From: Nanobdellota archaeon
Lineage (GTDB): Archaea; Nanobdellota; Nanobdellia; Pacearchaeales; GW2011-AR1
Direction: 5' to 3'
Length of the DNA stretch: 19,814 bases
Assembly (NCBI GenBank): GCA_030640565.1
Contig: DAOWJD010000050.1
Coordinates: 1-19,814 of the forward strand
Shown here: one piece after another, positions 15,030-19,814 of the stretch
Layout: the number at the start of each line of letters is the position of its first letter
Numbering within the stretch: the stretch's first letter is position 1
Notes under the pieces: generated by a model
Databases searched by the model: none
What the model saw: only the letters and a program-made list of their open reading frames with translations
Told to the model about the DNA's origin: nothing
Made by a program: the position numbers and the translations under genes

Positions 15030-15620
15030 ATGGATAAAGAATTAAGAAAAAAAGCATCTGCTTTAGATCCCAAGTTCAAAGAAAAGATAGAGGAATTGTT
15101 CGGCACTATGAAAGAATCTATCTCTTTACTTTACGAAGCAGCTATTCGCGATGAGAAAACAGGATTATATAACAGCAAATTCTTTGAAACTATTTTAGAC
15201 ATGGAAATTGAGAAAGTTAAAAGAGGGCAGGAGAAATTATCTCTGTTCATAATTGACATAGATTTCTTCAAAAAAATAAATGATAGATACGGTCATCTTA
15301 AGGCAGATGAGTTACTGATAAGATTGGCAGAAGTTTTAAAAAAACAATTCAGAAAATCAGATATTATTTCTCGGTTTGGAGGAGAAGAGTTTTTCATCCT
15401 TCTCCCAGAAACAGATTTAAAAAAAGCAAAAAGGATAACTTCTCGTTTAAGAACCGTAATAAAATCAGATAAGATATTGAAAAAATACGATGTTACTGTT
15501 AGCGGAGGATTGACAGAATTTAAGAAAAGAGATACAAAAAAGAGATTTAAACAAAGAGCAGATAAGGCCCTTTACAAGGCAAAACAATCAGGAAGAGATA
15601 AGTTTGTTTCTGTTGAATAA
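15030..15620 (+). CDS. GGDEF-domain protein, probable diguanylate cyclase
   Basis: The 196-residue protein has a short helical, charged N-terminus (1-38) and one GGDEF domain (about 39-195), the fold that makes cyclic di-GMP from two GTP. Key parts are present: DEKTGLYN (41-48), the metal-site strand FIIDIDFFKKINDRYGH (73-89), and the active-site loop RFGGEEF (115-121, GGEEF variant). An inhibitory I-site RxxD (Arg108 to Asp111) lies five residues before GGEEF. VSGGLTEF and ADKALYKAKQSGRDK close the domain. KADELL replaces the usual GDxxL. It has no membrane segment and no recognisable sensor. Such proteins are common in bacteria and rare in archaea. No EAL, HD-GYP or PilZ partner is in the window. 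Activity is inferred from intact motifs. Confidence 0.93.
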   Translation: MDKELRKKASALDPKFKEKIEELFGTMKESISLLYEAAIRDEKTGLYNSKFFETILDMEIEKVKRGQEKLSLFIIDIDFFKKINDRYGHLKADELLIRLAEVLKKQFRKSDIISRFGGEEFFILLPETDLKKAKRITSRLRTVIKSDKILKKYDVTVSGGLTEFKKRDTKKRFKQRADKALYKAKQSGRDKFVSVE

Positions 15621-15688
15621 TTCTATTCAGAATAACCCCTATGATTCCATTTAGGATAATAAGGTTCAAATCCTACTTTCACCATGAC

Positions 15689-15695
15689 TTTTTTT
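15689..15695 (+). terminator. T-run terminator after the GGDEF gene
   Basis: Seven T in a row, followed by further T-rich sequence to about 15730, lie some 70 nt after the stop codon. The 15621-15782 spacer otherwise holds no gene that I can see. Confidence 0.5.
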
Positions 15696-15750
15696 AATAA
15701 TCTTCTATTACTTCTAATTTCTTTTCTCTAGATAAAAACAAAATTCAAAA

Positions 15751-15760
15751 ATTATATAAG
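15751..15760 (+). promoter_or_regulatory. TATA box for the Bat-type HTH gene
   Basis: ATTATATAAG is centred about 27 bp before the ATG at 15783, so the mRNA should be leaderless. Confidence 0.55.
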
Positions 15761-15782
15761 TAATTAAACACAATATTTATTC

Positions 15783-16457
15783 ATGTGGGTTTTAAAATTT
15801 AAATCTAAAGAAGAATTCAATATATACAATAAAAGAACCATCAAATTTAACATAAAAATCTATTTTTATTCCCAAAAATATTATGTCAAAAAAGACCAAA
15901 TTTACTTCATTAATTCAGGCATTGTTTCTGGGGAAGAAAGCAATAAAAAAGCATTTTTTAACGATTTAAAAAAGGACAAAAAAATCAAAGAAATTGAAGT
16001 TAATAATGATTTCTTTGTCTCTGTTTATTCTGAAAAAACTGTCGAAGCAAGAATTTCTGCATTAAAAACAATCTATAATCAAAAGATTATTTTTTTGAAA
16101 CCAACAATCTTCGACGAGCAAGGAGTTGAGGAATGGGAGATAGCATCTTTTGATAGAAAAGACTTAGAAAAAGTGATCACCCAAGCAAAAAAATTACAAA
16201 AAGTAATCGGTGGAGAATTTCAATTATTAAGTTTCAAAGAACAAAAAATTAAAGATTTGGCCATTCAATCAATAATGCCAAACCTAAGCACACAACAAAA
16301 AAAAGCATTAGAATTGGCAATACAAAATAACTATTATGGATATCCAAGAAAAATAACCCTTAAAAAACTTGCAAAAATAATGAAGATATCAGAATCAACA
16401 TTCCAATTTCATCTAGCAAAGGCAGAAGAAAAGATCATCCCTTTTTTCTCAAAATAG
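15783..16457 (+). CDS. Bat-type HTH (HTH_10) transcriptional regulator
   Basis: The 224-residue protein ends in an HTH_10 domain (about 168-219) of the bacterio-opsin-activator type. It reads LSTQQKKALELAIQNNYY, GYPRKITLKKLAKIM, then ISESTFQFHLAKAEEKI, matching the family pattern of LTxxQxxaLxxAxxxGYYxxPR. The first 150 residues are an alpha/beta domain that I do not recognise by name, in the place where Bat proteins carry a bacterioopsin-activator or sensor domain. No membrane segment is visible. Such proteins are archaeal DNA-binding regulators. Its transcript probably runs through two small hairpins into the 138-residue gene 53 nt downstream. The target is unknown. It is near the GGDEF gene but has a separate promoter. 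Confidence 0.88.
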   Translation: MWVLKFKSKEEFNIYNKRTIKFNIKIYFYSQKYYVKKDQIYFINSGIVSGEESNKKAFFNDLKKDKKIKEIEVNNDFFVSVYSEKTVEARISALKTIYNQKIIFLKPTIFDEQGVEEWEIASFDRKDLEKVITQAKKLQKVIGGEFQLLSFKEQKIKDLAIQSIMPNLSTQQKKALELAIQNNYYGYPRKITLKKLAKIMKISESTFQFHLAKAEEKIIPFFSK

Positions 16458-16458
16458 C

Positions 16459-16497
16459 TATCGGAGAAATCCGATAAAGATTAGTTATAGCGATCTT
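16459..16497 (+). other. Two adjacent potential RNA hairpins after the HTH gene
   Basis: Immediately after the stop codon, TATCGGA and TCCGATA form a perfect 7-bp stem closed by a GAAA (GNRA) tetraloop (16459-16476). Directly after it, AAGAT and ATCTT form a 5-bp stem with an 11-nt loop (16477-16497). No T-run follows, so this is not a typical terminator. It may stabilise the mRNA, mark a processing site, or control translation of the next gene, whose start is at 16511. Confidence 0.5.
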
Positions 16498-16510
16498 CTA
16501 CCAGTAAGGG

Positions 16511-16927
16511 ATGATAAAAACAGATTACGAAGACAAACATCAACCTTTGAAAAGAATTGTGGGAGCATTAACTGCACCCATATCTGGAAGTCTCTCTTCA
16601 AAAGTAAAAGAAGAAATATTCGGATTAAAATACGATAAGAGTTATTTGGAATTGAGTGTATATAAAACTCATTGGATGGAACACATAGCAGATTATGCTT
16701 CAATTTTATCTAATGTAGCAATCCCTTTGTTTATGAGGGGACAATATGAAAATCTTTTAGAGATGCCCAAGGAACTAGTCGCATATGGATTATACAAAAC
16801 TTTTGAAGCGGTCTACAGAATAATTCAAAAAACATTCTCAAGGAATTCCAATTGTTCTGGTTCACTAGAAGGAACATTGATTAGCAAAGCATTTATCGAA
16901 CCTTTTTTAAAAAAAGAAGCCTCTTAA
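16511..16927 (+). CDS. Hypothetical 138-residue protein
   Basis: I do not recognise this protein. It is mostly helical, with a moderately hydrophobic stretch at about 57-73 (HIADYASILSNVAIPLF) and another amphipathic helix at about 88-107. Membrane association is possible but not clear. There are no metal-binding or catalytic patterns, and its two cysteines do not form a motif with neighbours. The stop codon of the HTH regulator is 53 nt upstream and no separate TATA box is visible, so it is probably co-transcribed and may be the regulator's partner. The start lacks a normally spaced Shine-Dalgarno site: AAGGG touches the ATG directly. Codon use resembles its neighbours. Confidence 0.6.
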   Translation: MIKTDYEDKHQPLKRIVGALTAPISGSLSSKVKEEIFGLKYDKSYLELSVYKTHWMEHIADYASILSNVAIPLFMRGQYENLLEMPKELVAYGLYKTFEAVYRIIQKTFSRNSNCSGSLEGTLISKAFIEPFLKKEAS

Positions 16928-16958
16928 CAATTCAATCAAACCAACCCAACTTCTTATC

Positions 16959-17069
16959 TTAAGGAAGTTTCTTAATGTCATACTCGCACTTACAAGCCTC
17001 AGATTTATCCTTACACTGCTTAACTCGAAGCAACTTTCCAAAACCATTCTTATAAACATCCTTACCATA
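16959..17069 (-). pseudogene. Possible short ORF or decayed gene end
   Basis: On the minus strand, 36 codons stay open between a TAA at 17070-17072 and a TAA at 16959-16961. They encode a Lys-rich peptide with three cysteines (CKDKSEACKCEY near the end). There is no ATG in frame, only a TTG. The composition looks more like coding sequence than spacer, so this may be the remnant of a gene. The rest of 16928-17137 shows no gene. Confidence 0.25.
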
Positions 17070-17137
17070 TTATCCAATGGTGAAAATAACTGATTCTAAA
17101 AGTCATTCCATTCAAATACCATTTTCCAAAAGAAATA

Positions 17138-17218
17138 CGCCCCGGGCAGGAATCGAACCTGCGAGCCCCGAAGGGCCTGGATTAGCAATCCAGTGCAATA
17201 CCATTATGCGACCGAGGC
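17138..17218 (-). tRNA. tRNA-Ser(GCT)
   Basis: The minus strand folds into a class II tRNA of 81 nt. The acceptor arm pairs GCCTCGG with CCGGGGC (one G:U). The D-stem is short (GCA/TGC). The anticodon arm is CTGGA-TTGCTAA-TCCAG with anticodon GCT (template bases 17184-17186), reading AGC and AGU serine codons. A long variable arm, GCCC-TTCG-GGGC, is typical of serine. The T-arm is GCAGG-TTCGATT-CCTGC. CCA is not encoded and the discriminator is G. No intron is present. A TATA box lies about 27 bp upstream. It follows the initiator tRNA gene on the same strand after 52 bp. Confidence 0.96.
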
Positions 17219-17240
17219 ATATTAATTTATAGATGTTTTT

Positions 17241-17250
17241 GGACTTATAA
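17241..17250 (-). promoter_or_regulatory. TATA box for tRNA-Ser
   Basis: Minus-strand TTATAAGTCC is centred about 28 bp before the tRNA 5' end at 17218, a normal archaeal tRNA promoter position. Confidence 0.6.
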
Positions 17251-17260
17251 GGTTTTTTAT

Positions 17261-17270
17261 AAAAAGAAAA
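17261..17270 (-). terminator. T-rich stop directly after the initiator tRNA
   Basis: TTTTCTTTTT on the minus strand begins at the base after the tRNA 3' end. It would end transcription coming from the endonuclease gene and the tRNA. Confidence 0.6.
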
Positions 17271-17384
17271 TAGCGGGAGAAGGATTTGAACCTCCGACCT
17301 CCGGGTTATGGGCCCGACGAGCACTCCAGACTGCTTTAGACAACATTAAACCATATCTTGGGTTTATGATGTTTCCATCCCGCT
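17271..17384 (-). tRNA. Initiator tRNA-Met(CAT) with a D-arm intron
   Basis: The 114-nt gene gives a 75-nt mature tRNA after removal of 39 nt (17336-17374). The 5' exon is AGCGGGATGG. The acceptor arm pairs AGCGGGA with TCCCGCT, with the A1:U72 pair of archaeal and eukaryotic initiators. The anticodon stem has the initiator-specific G29-G30-G31 with C39-C40-C41, and the loop is CCCATAA with anticodon CAT. The T-arm is GGAGG-TTCAAAT-CCTTC. Splicing next to position 10 restores a full D-stem (GAGC/GCTC). Two oddities are C33 in place of U33 and U21 in place of A21. CCA is not encoded. The endonuclease ORF ends inside the first two bases. The tRNA has at best a weak TATA-like GTTAAAGC about 33 bp upstream. 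Confidence 0.9.
17336..17374 (-). other. 39-nt tRNA intron in the D-arm of initiator tRNA-Met
   Basis: This segment interrupts the tRNA after nucleotide 10; the boundary can slide by one A. Its ends pair: AACAT with ATGTT and TAAACC with GGTTTA, separated by a 2-nt bulge, with an 8-nt loop. Archaeal tRNA introns are removed by the splicing endonuclease at bulge-helix-bulge motifs. A canonical motif was not resolved by eye, so a relaxed one is likely. Confidence 0.8.
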
Positions 17385-17964
17385 ATCTGGAGAGACCTAA
17401 GGATCTCCCCCCCGCTTTAACTGAAAGATGATTTAGCCTTTTAAAGCTAACTGAGATGTACATTCTATAAGAATCTAGAACATCTTTTTCACTTGGTTTT
17501 CTTTTACTAATACTTGAATTAATTCCTATTGAAGATAAAAAATGTTTACAACTATCTAAAATTCTTTTATTAGTATTAACAATCATAATATATGATTTTT
17601 TCCTATTAACATGCCCTTCTGAATCAATCATCCCAGATACATAACCCAATTTGAAATCTTTAGTTTCTTTAGATAAACCTATATCTTTGCCGATAATATT
17701 AAACAAATTTTTAGAATAAACTCGAATTCTTTTACAATTATATCTTTTATCCTGATATAAATTAGCCTTCAATCCAATCTTAGATAATAATCTAACAACA
17801 AATTCGATAATTTTTTTGTCTTTTTCCGAATTCAAATAAAACTCCACATGATAATGTCTACTTTTTTTATCATAAATTTTATAACCGTCACCTTCAAATA
17901 ATCCAAAGAGATATCCTCTTTCTTTATGAGTTAAATTTCCTATTTTTATTTCTCTACCCCGCAT
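17383..17964 (-). CDS. LAGLIDADG homing endonuclease
   Basis: The 193-residue protein has two LAGLIDADG motifs, YLFGLFEGDG (18-27) and LGYVSGMIDSEG (106-117), so one chain can form the whole two-fold active site. Asp26 and Glu116 are the expected metal ligands. Such enzymes cut long target sites and spread introns or inteins. Here the gene is not inside an intron. It lies directly 5' of the initiator tRNA-Met gene, and its TAG stop uses the tRNA's first two bases. The last dozen residues (after RLNHLSVKA) are read from G-rich tRNA leader sequence, including a run of seven G (17407-17413) where a sequencing slip would change the end. A TATA box supports a leaderless ATG at 17964. The transcript should run on into the tRNA. 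Confidence 0.87.
   Translation of the reverse strand: MRGREIKIGNLTHKERGYLFGLFEGDGYKIYDKKSRHYHVEFYLNSEKDKKIIEFVVRLLSKIGLKANLYQDKRYNCKRIRVYSKNLFNIIGKDIGLSKETKDFKLGYVSGMIDSEGHVNRKKSYIMIVNTNKRILDSCKHFLSSIGINSSISKRKPSEKDVLDSYRMYISVSFKRLNHLSVKAGGRSLGLSR
17389..17408. repeat. Inverted repeat just upstream of the initiator tRNA
   Basis: GGAGA and TCTCC enclose a 10-nt segment that itself holds the palindrome CCTNAGG (CCTAAGG). It sits 5 bp before the tRNA 5' end and inside the last codons of the endonuclease gene. It could be a processing hairpin or part of a cleavage target. Confidence 0.4.
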
Positions 17965-17985
17965 AAATATTGTAATATAAAAGAA

Positions 17986-17994
17986 CTTATAAAT
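17986..17994 (-). promoter_or_regulatory. TATA box for the endonuclease-tRNA unit
   Basis: Minus-strand ATTTATAAG is centred about 26 bp before the ATG at 17964. It is the only strong promoter seen upstream of both the endonuclease and the initiator tRNA. Confidence 0.6.
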
Positions 17995-18021
17995 CTAACC
18001 ATCTTTACGGAGTTAGAAACC

Positions 18022-18030
18022 CTTAAAAAG
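18022..18030 (+). promoter_or_regulatory. TATA-like box for rnhB
   Basis: CTTAAAAAG is centred about 25 bp before the ATG at 18051, consistent with a leaderless mRNA. The spacer 17965-18050 serves two divergent genes. Confidence 0.45.
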
Positions 18031-18050
18031 AAAAACACATTTTTTCTATA

Positions 18051-18716
18051 ATGGAAACACTTCTTTTAGGAATTGACGATGCAGGTCGTGGTCCTGTTAT
18101 TGGTCCTATGATTCTTGCTGGATGTCTTATTGATGGCGAAATTGAAAAAGAATTCAAAAGCCTTGGAGTAAGAGATAGTAAACAATTAACCTCTAGAAGA
18201 AGAGAATTTCTTGCAGAAGAGATAAGAAAAAAAGCAAGAGCTTTTGACGTCGTGATTGCATTTCCAGAAAAAATTGATAAGTCTAAAGATAAAGGGGTAA
18301 AACTCAATGAACTTGAAGCCATCATGGCAGCAAAAATAATCAATAAACTCAATAAAGGAAAAGGAAAAATAAAAGTAGTTCTTGATTGCCCTTCAACGTC
18401 AATAAAAAAATGGGATGATTTTCTTAAAATGCATATAAAAAACCTTTCAAATTTAGAGATATTTTGTGAGCACAAAGCAGACAAAAATCACATTTCTGTT
18501 GCAGCTGCGTCAATTCTTGCGAAAAGCGAAAGAGAAAAACAAATGGATAAACTAAAAAAGAAATACGGAAAAGAAATTGGTTCAGGTTATACTTCTGACC
18601 CAAAAACCAGAGAATTCGTCACAAAAAACGCGAAAAAGCATAAAGGACTTTTCAGGAAATCATGGTCAACCTGGAAAAAGGCAAACTCAGATTCACACCA
18701 GAAAAAATTGTTTTAA
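18051..18716 (+). CDS. rnhB: Ribonuclease HII
   Basis: Cuts the RNA strand of RNA/DNA hybrids and removes single ribonucleotides from DNA. The 221-residue length is normal for archaea. The motifs are GIDDAGRGPVIGP (7-19), RDSKQL (41-46), NELEAIMAA (86-94), VVLDCPS (109-115), HKADKNHISVAAASILAK (141-158) and GSGYTSDPKT (177-186). Metal ligands are Asp9, Asp112 and Asp144. The second ligand, normally Glu in DEAGRG, is Asp10, a conservative but uncommon change. The C-terminus (HQKKLF) resembles a short PCNA-binding PIP box, as in other archaeal RNase HII. It diverges from the endonuclease-tRNA unit and is followed by an unknown gene with its own promoter. Confidence 0.96.
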   Translation: METLLLGIDDAGRGPVIGPMILAGCLIDGEIEKEFKSLGVRDSKQLTSRRREFLAEEIRKKARAFDVVIAFPEKIDKSKDKGVKLNELEAIMAAKIINKLNKGKGKIKVVLDCPSTSIKKWDDFLKMHIKNLSNLEIFCEHKADKNHISVAAASILAKSEREKQMDKLKKKYGKEIGSGYTSDPKTREFVTKNAKKHKGLFRKSWSTWKKANSDSHQKKLF

Positions 18717-18740
18717 TTCTAAAATAGTTACTTTATGGAA

Positions 18741-18750
18741 AGATTTATAA
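18741..18750 (+). promoter_or_regulatory. TATA box for the 225-residue protein
   Basis: AGATTTATAA, within AGATTTATAAATAT, is centred about 26 bp before the ATG at 18773. It is one of the strongest TATA boxes in the window. Confidence 0.6.
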
Positions 18751-18772
18751 ATATAATCTTTATTGAAAAATT

Positions 18773-19450
18773 ATGAAAACGAAAGAATCAAAGATTGCAT
18801 ATCATCCTCCTATTACAAAGTTTTGGGAAGATGAAGGGTATTTTATTATCCCAGGAGTATTTCACAAAGGAGAAATAGGAACTTACAGGCTTTTTGAGCA
18901 GATGACTCCTAAGATGACTCAAGACAAGCTTTCTGAGTTCTATGAGCAAGAAAAACCAAAAGGAAATCCTTATCCAACAGGCGCTCCCTTGATTTGGGCT
19001 ATTGCTAAAAAAGCTTACGAACTTGAAGATCCGAATTCTAAAACATCTAAAAAATTAAGAAAATTTATTCAAACAGGTTTTCAAAGATATCCAAATACTC
19101 TTACAAGTGTGATTTATTCTCCTTCAGGAAAAGACAGAATTGTTCATAACCACAGGACTTCAGATGAATATTTCATAGATGCCCACGTTGTTGGTCCAAA
19201 CGACTGGATTAATGAAATACCTGATAAGAATATTTTAGAAAAACTTTTAGGAACAAGCAATATTAAACAAATAAATGACGTTTCTCAATGGATTAATAAA
19301 ACCAACATACGTATTTGGAGATTAAATTCAAAACCAAAAACAAAAGACGAAAGAGTTGCCGGGTTCGGCGCCTACGACTGGCTTGACCTCAACTGCTATA
19401 GGGATCCTCTTCGCGAGTGTCCTGCTTTTAGGGTATTAAGGGTTGATTAA
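18773..19450 (+). CDS. Conserved-looking protein of unknown function
   Basis: I do not recognise this 225-residue protein. It is soluble, with no signal peptide or membrane segment, and is rich in aromatic residues, Pro and charged residues. It reads like a compact globular domain. Notable segments are KFWEDEGYFIIPGVFHKGE (17-35), YPTGAPLIWAIAKKAYEL, FQRYPNTLTSVIYSPSG, IVHNHRTSDEYFIDAHVVGP with His residues near acidic ones, and the ending GFGAYDWLDLNCYRDPLREC. The HNHRTSDEYFIDAH cluster could be a metal or catalytic site, but this is speculation. It has its own strong TATA box between rnhB and smc, which hints at a DNA-linked role but does not prove one. Confidence 0.75.
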   Translation: MKTKESKIAYHPPITKFWEDEGYFIIPGVFHKGEIGTYRLFEQMTPKMTQDKLSEFYEQEKPKGNPYPTGAPLIWAIAKKAYELEDPNSKTSKKLRKFIQTGFQRYPNTLTSVIYSPSGKDRIVHNHRTSDEYFIDAHVVGPNDWINEIPDKNILEKLLGTSNIKQINDVSQWINKTNIRIWRLNSKPKTKDERVAGFGAYDWLDLNCYRDPLRECPAFRVLRVD

Positions 19451-19477
19451 GCCTGATGTTTTATTTTTTATCTCAAT

Positions 19478-19486
19478 CTTTAAAAA
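19478..19486 (+). promoter_or_regulatory. TATA box for smc
   Basis: CTTTAAAAA is centred about 26 bp before the ATG at 19508, consistent with a leaderless mRNA. Confidence 0.45.
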
Positions 19487-19507
19487 CAATATTTATTTAT
19501 TCTTATC

Positions 19508-19814
19508 ATGTCCTATATTAAAAAACTGGTGATGCATGGTTTTAAAAGTTTTCCAAGGAAAACCGAAATTCCTTTTACAAAAGGGATAAATGTAATCCTC
19601 GGTCCTAATGGTTCTGGAAAATCAAATATTTCTGATGCTTTGTGTTTTGTATTAGGAAGACTGAGCATTAAATCAATAAGAGCTGCCAAGGCACGTAATT
19701 TAATCTTCCTAGGGACAAAAGCAGCCTCTCCTGCAAAAGAAGCTTCTGTTGAAATTGTGTTTGATAATTCAGATAAAACTTTCTCAATAGACAAAAATGA
19801 GATAATTATTAAGA
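19508..19814 (+). CDS. smc: SMC chromosome-segregation ATPase, N-terminus only
   Basis: The first 102 residues of a structural-maintenance-of-chromosomes protein, which loops and compacts DNA with kleisin partners. It starts MSYIKKLVMHGFKSF, the SMC N-terminal strand, and carries the Walker A motif GPNGSGKSN (32-40). ISDALCFVLG follows, then SIRAAKARNLIFLGT (the arginine-finger region) and ASVEIVFDN. Walker B, the coiled coils and the hinge lie beyond the window, and the frame is still open at the last base. The ATG at 19508 is supported by the TATA box 26 bp upstream and by the normal SMC N-terminus. Full-length proteins are about 1,150-1,200 residues. Confidence 0.96.
   Translation, partial: MSYIKKLVMHGFKSFPRKTEIPFTKGINVILGPNGSGKSNISDALCFVLGRLSIKSIRAAKARNLIFLGTKAASPAKEASVEIVFDNSDKTFSIDKNEIIIK

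Noticed and set aside
15655..15684. tRNA-like 3' end on the plus strand (GGTTCAAATCC followed by ACCA and a T-run)
   Set aside because: Only a 3-bp T-stem forms, no matching 5' acceptor strand (GGTGAAA) exists upstream, and no anticodon arm can be drawn.
17271..17964. Endonuclease ORF lying inside a long tRNA intron with the 5' exon upstream of 17964
   Set aside because: A complete 5' exon (AGCGGGATGG) that pairs perfectly with the 3' acceptor strand is next to the 39-nt intron, and no second 5' exon is visible in 17965-18050.
18023..18484. 153-codon open frame on the minus strand
   Set aside because: It lies opposite rnhB, whose catalytic motifs are unmistakable; its low-complexity Ser/Phe/Leu makeup is typical of a shadow frame.
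19513..19794. 93-codon open frame on the minus strand
   Set aside because: It lies wholly opposite the SMC N-terminus, whose Walker A motif makes the plus strand certain.
1..19814. CRISPR array, insertion sequence, integrase or replication origin
   Set aside because: No spaced direct repeats, transposase or integrase motifs, or origin-type repeat clusters were seen anywhere in the window.

Overview
The window looks like a chromosome segment from a small-genome, AT-rich archaeon, most likely of the DPANN group (inference; no rRNA is present to place it). The archaeal signs are diphthine synthase, a DTD2-type D-aminoacyl-tRNA deacylase, TrmB, tandem Lrp and Bat-type regulators, an archaeal-type initiator tRNA (A1:U72 pair, three G:C pairs in the anticodon stem) with an intron, and TATA-like boxes about 24-27 bp before many start codons, which suggests mostly leaderless mRNAs.

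Layout: 1-1437 holds the 3' part of argS. Next come two small genes with strong Shine-Dalgarno sites: a basic protein with a Lys/Pro-rich tail (1514-2032) and a two-helix membrane peptide (2106-2300). Two class I methyltransferases follow (2419-3856). On the minus strand lie a TrpF-like TIM-barrel protein (3870-4688) and a TrmB-family regulator (4735-5541). From 5611 to 12266 the minus strand carries, in transcription order, a nucleoside deoxyribosyltransferase-like protein, a B12-binding radical SAM protein, a UbiA-like membrane protein, a small three-helix membrane protein, dphB and ileS. The first three genes overlap each other, as do dphB and ileS.

A tandem Lrp/AsnC regulator (12379-13356) diverges from that operon, and the shared spacer holds two palindromes that may be operators. 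After it come a transglutaminase-fold protein (minus), dtdA, a compact GGDEF diguanylate cyclase-like protein, a Bat-type HTH regulator, and a 138-residue protein of unknown function.

The region 17138-17964 (minus) is the most unusual. A two-motif LAGLIDADG endonuclease gene runs directly into an initiator tRNA-Met gene, sharing two bases with it. That tRNA has a 39-nt intron in the D-arm and no convincing promoter of its own. tRNA-Ser(GCT) follows with its own TATA box. The window ends with rnhB, an unrecognised 225-residue protein, and the 5' end of smc.

Much of the content is translation machinery (argS, ileS, dphB, dtdA, two tRNAs) and DNA maintenance (rnhB, smc). The candidates for new biology are the endonuclease/intron/initiator-tRNA unit, the archaeal GGDEF protein, and the deoxyribosyltransferase-like/B12-radical SAM/UbiA-like operon with its divergent regulator.
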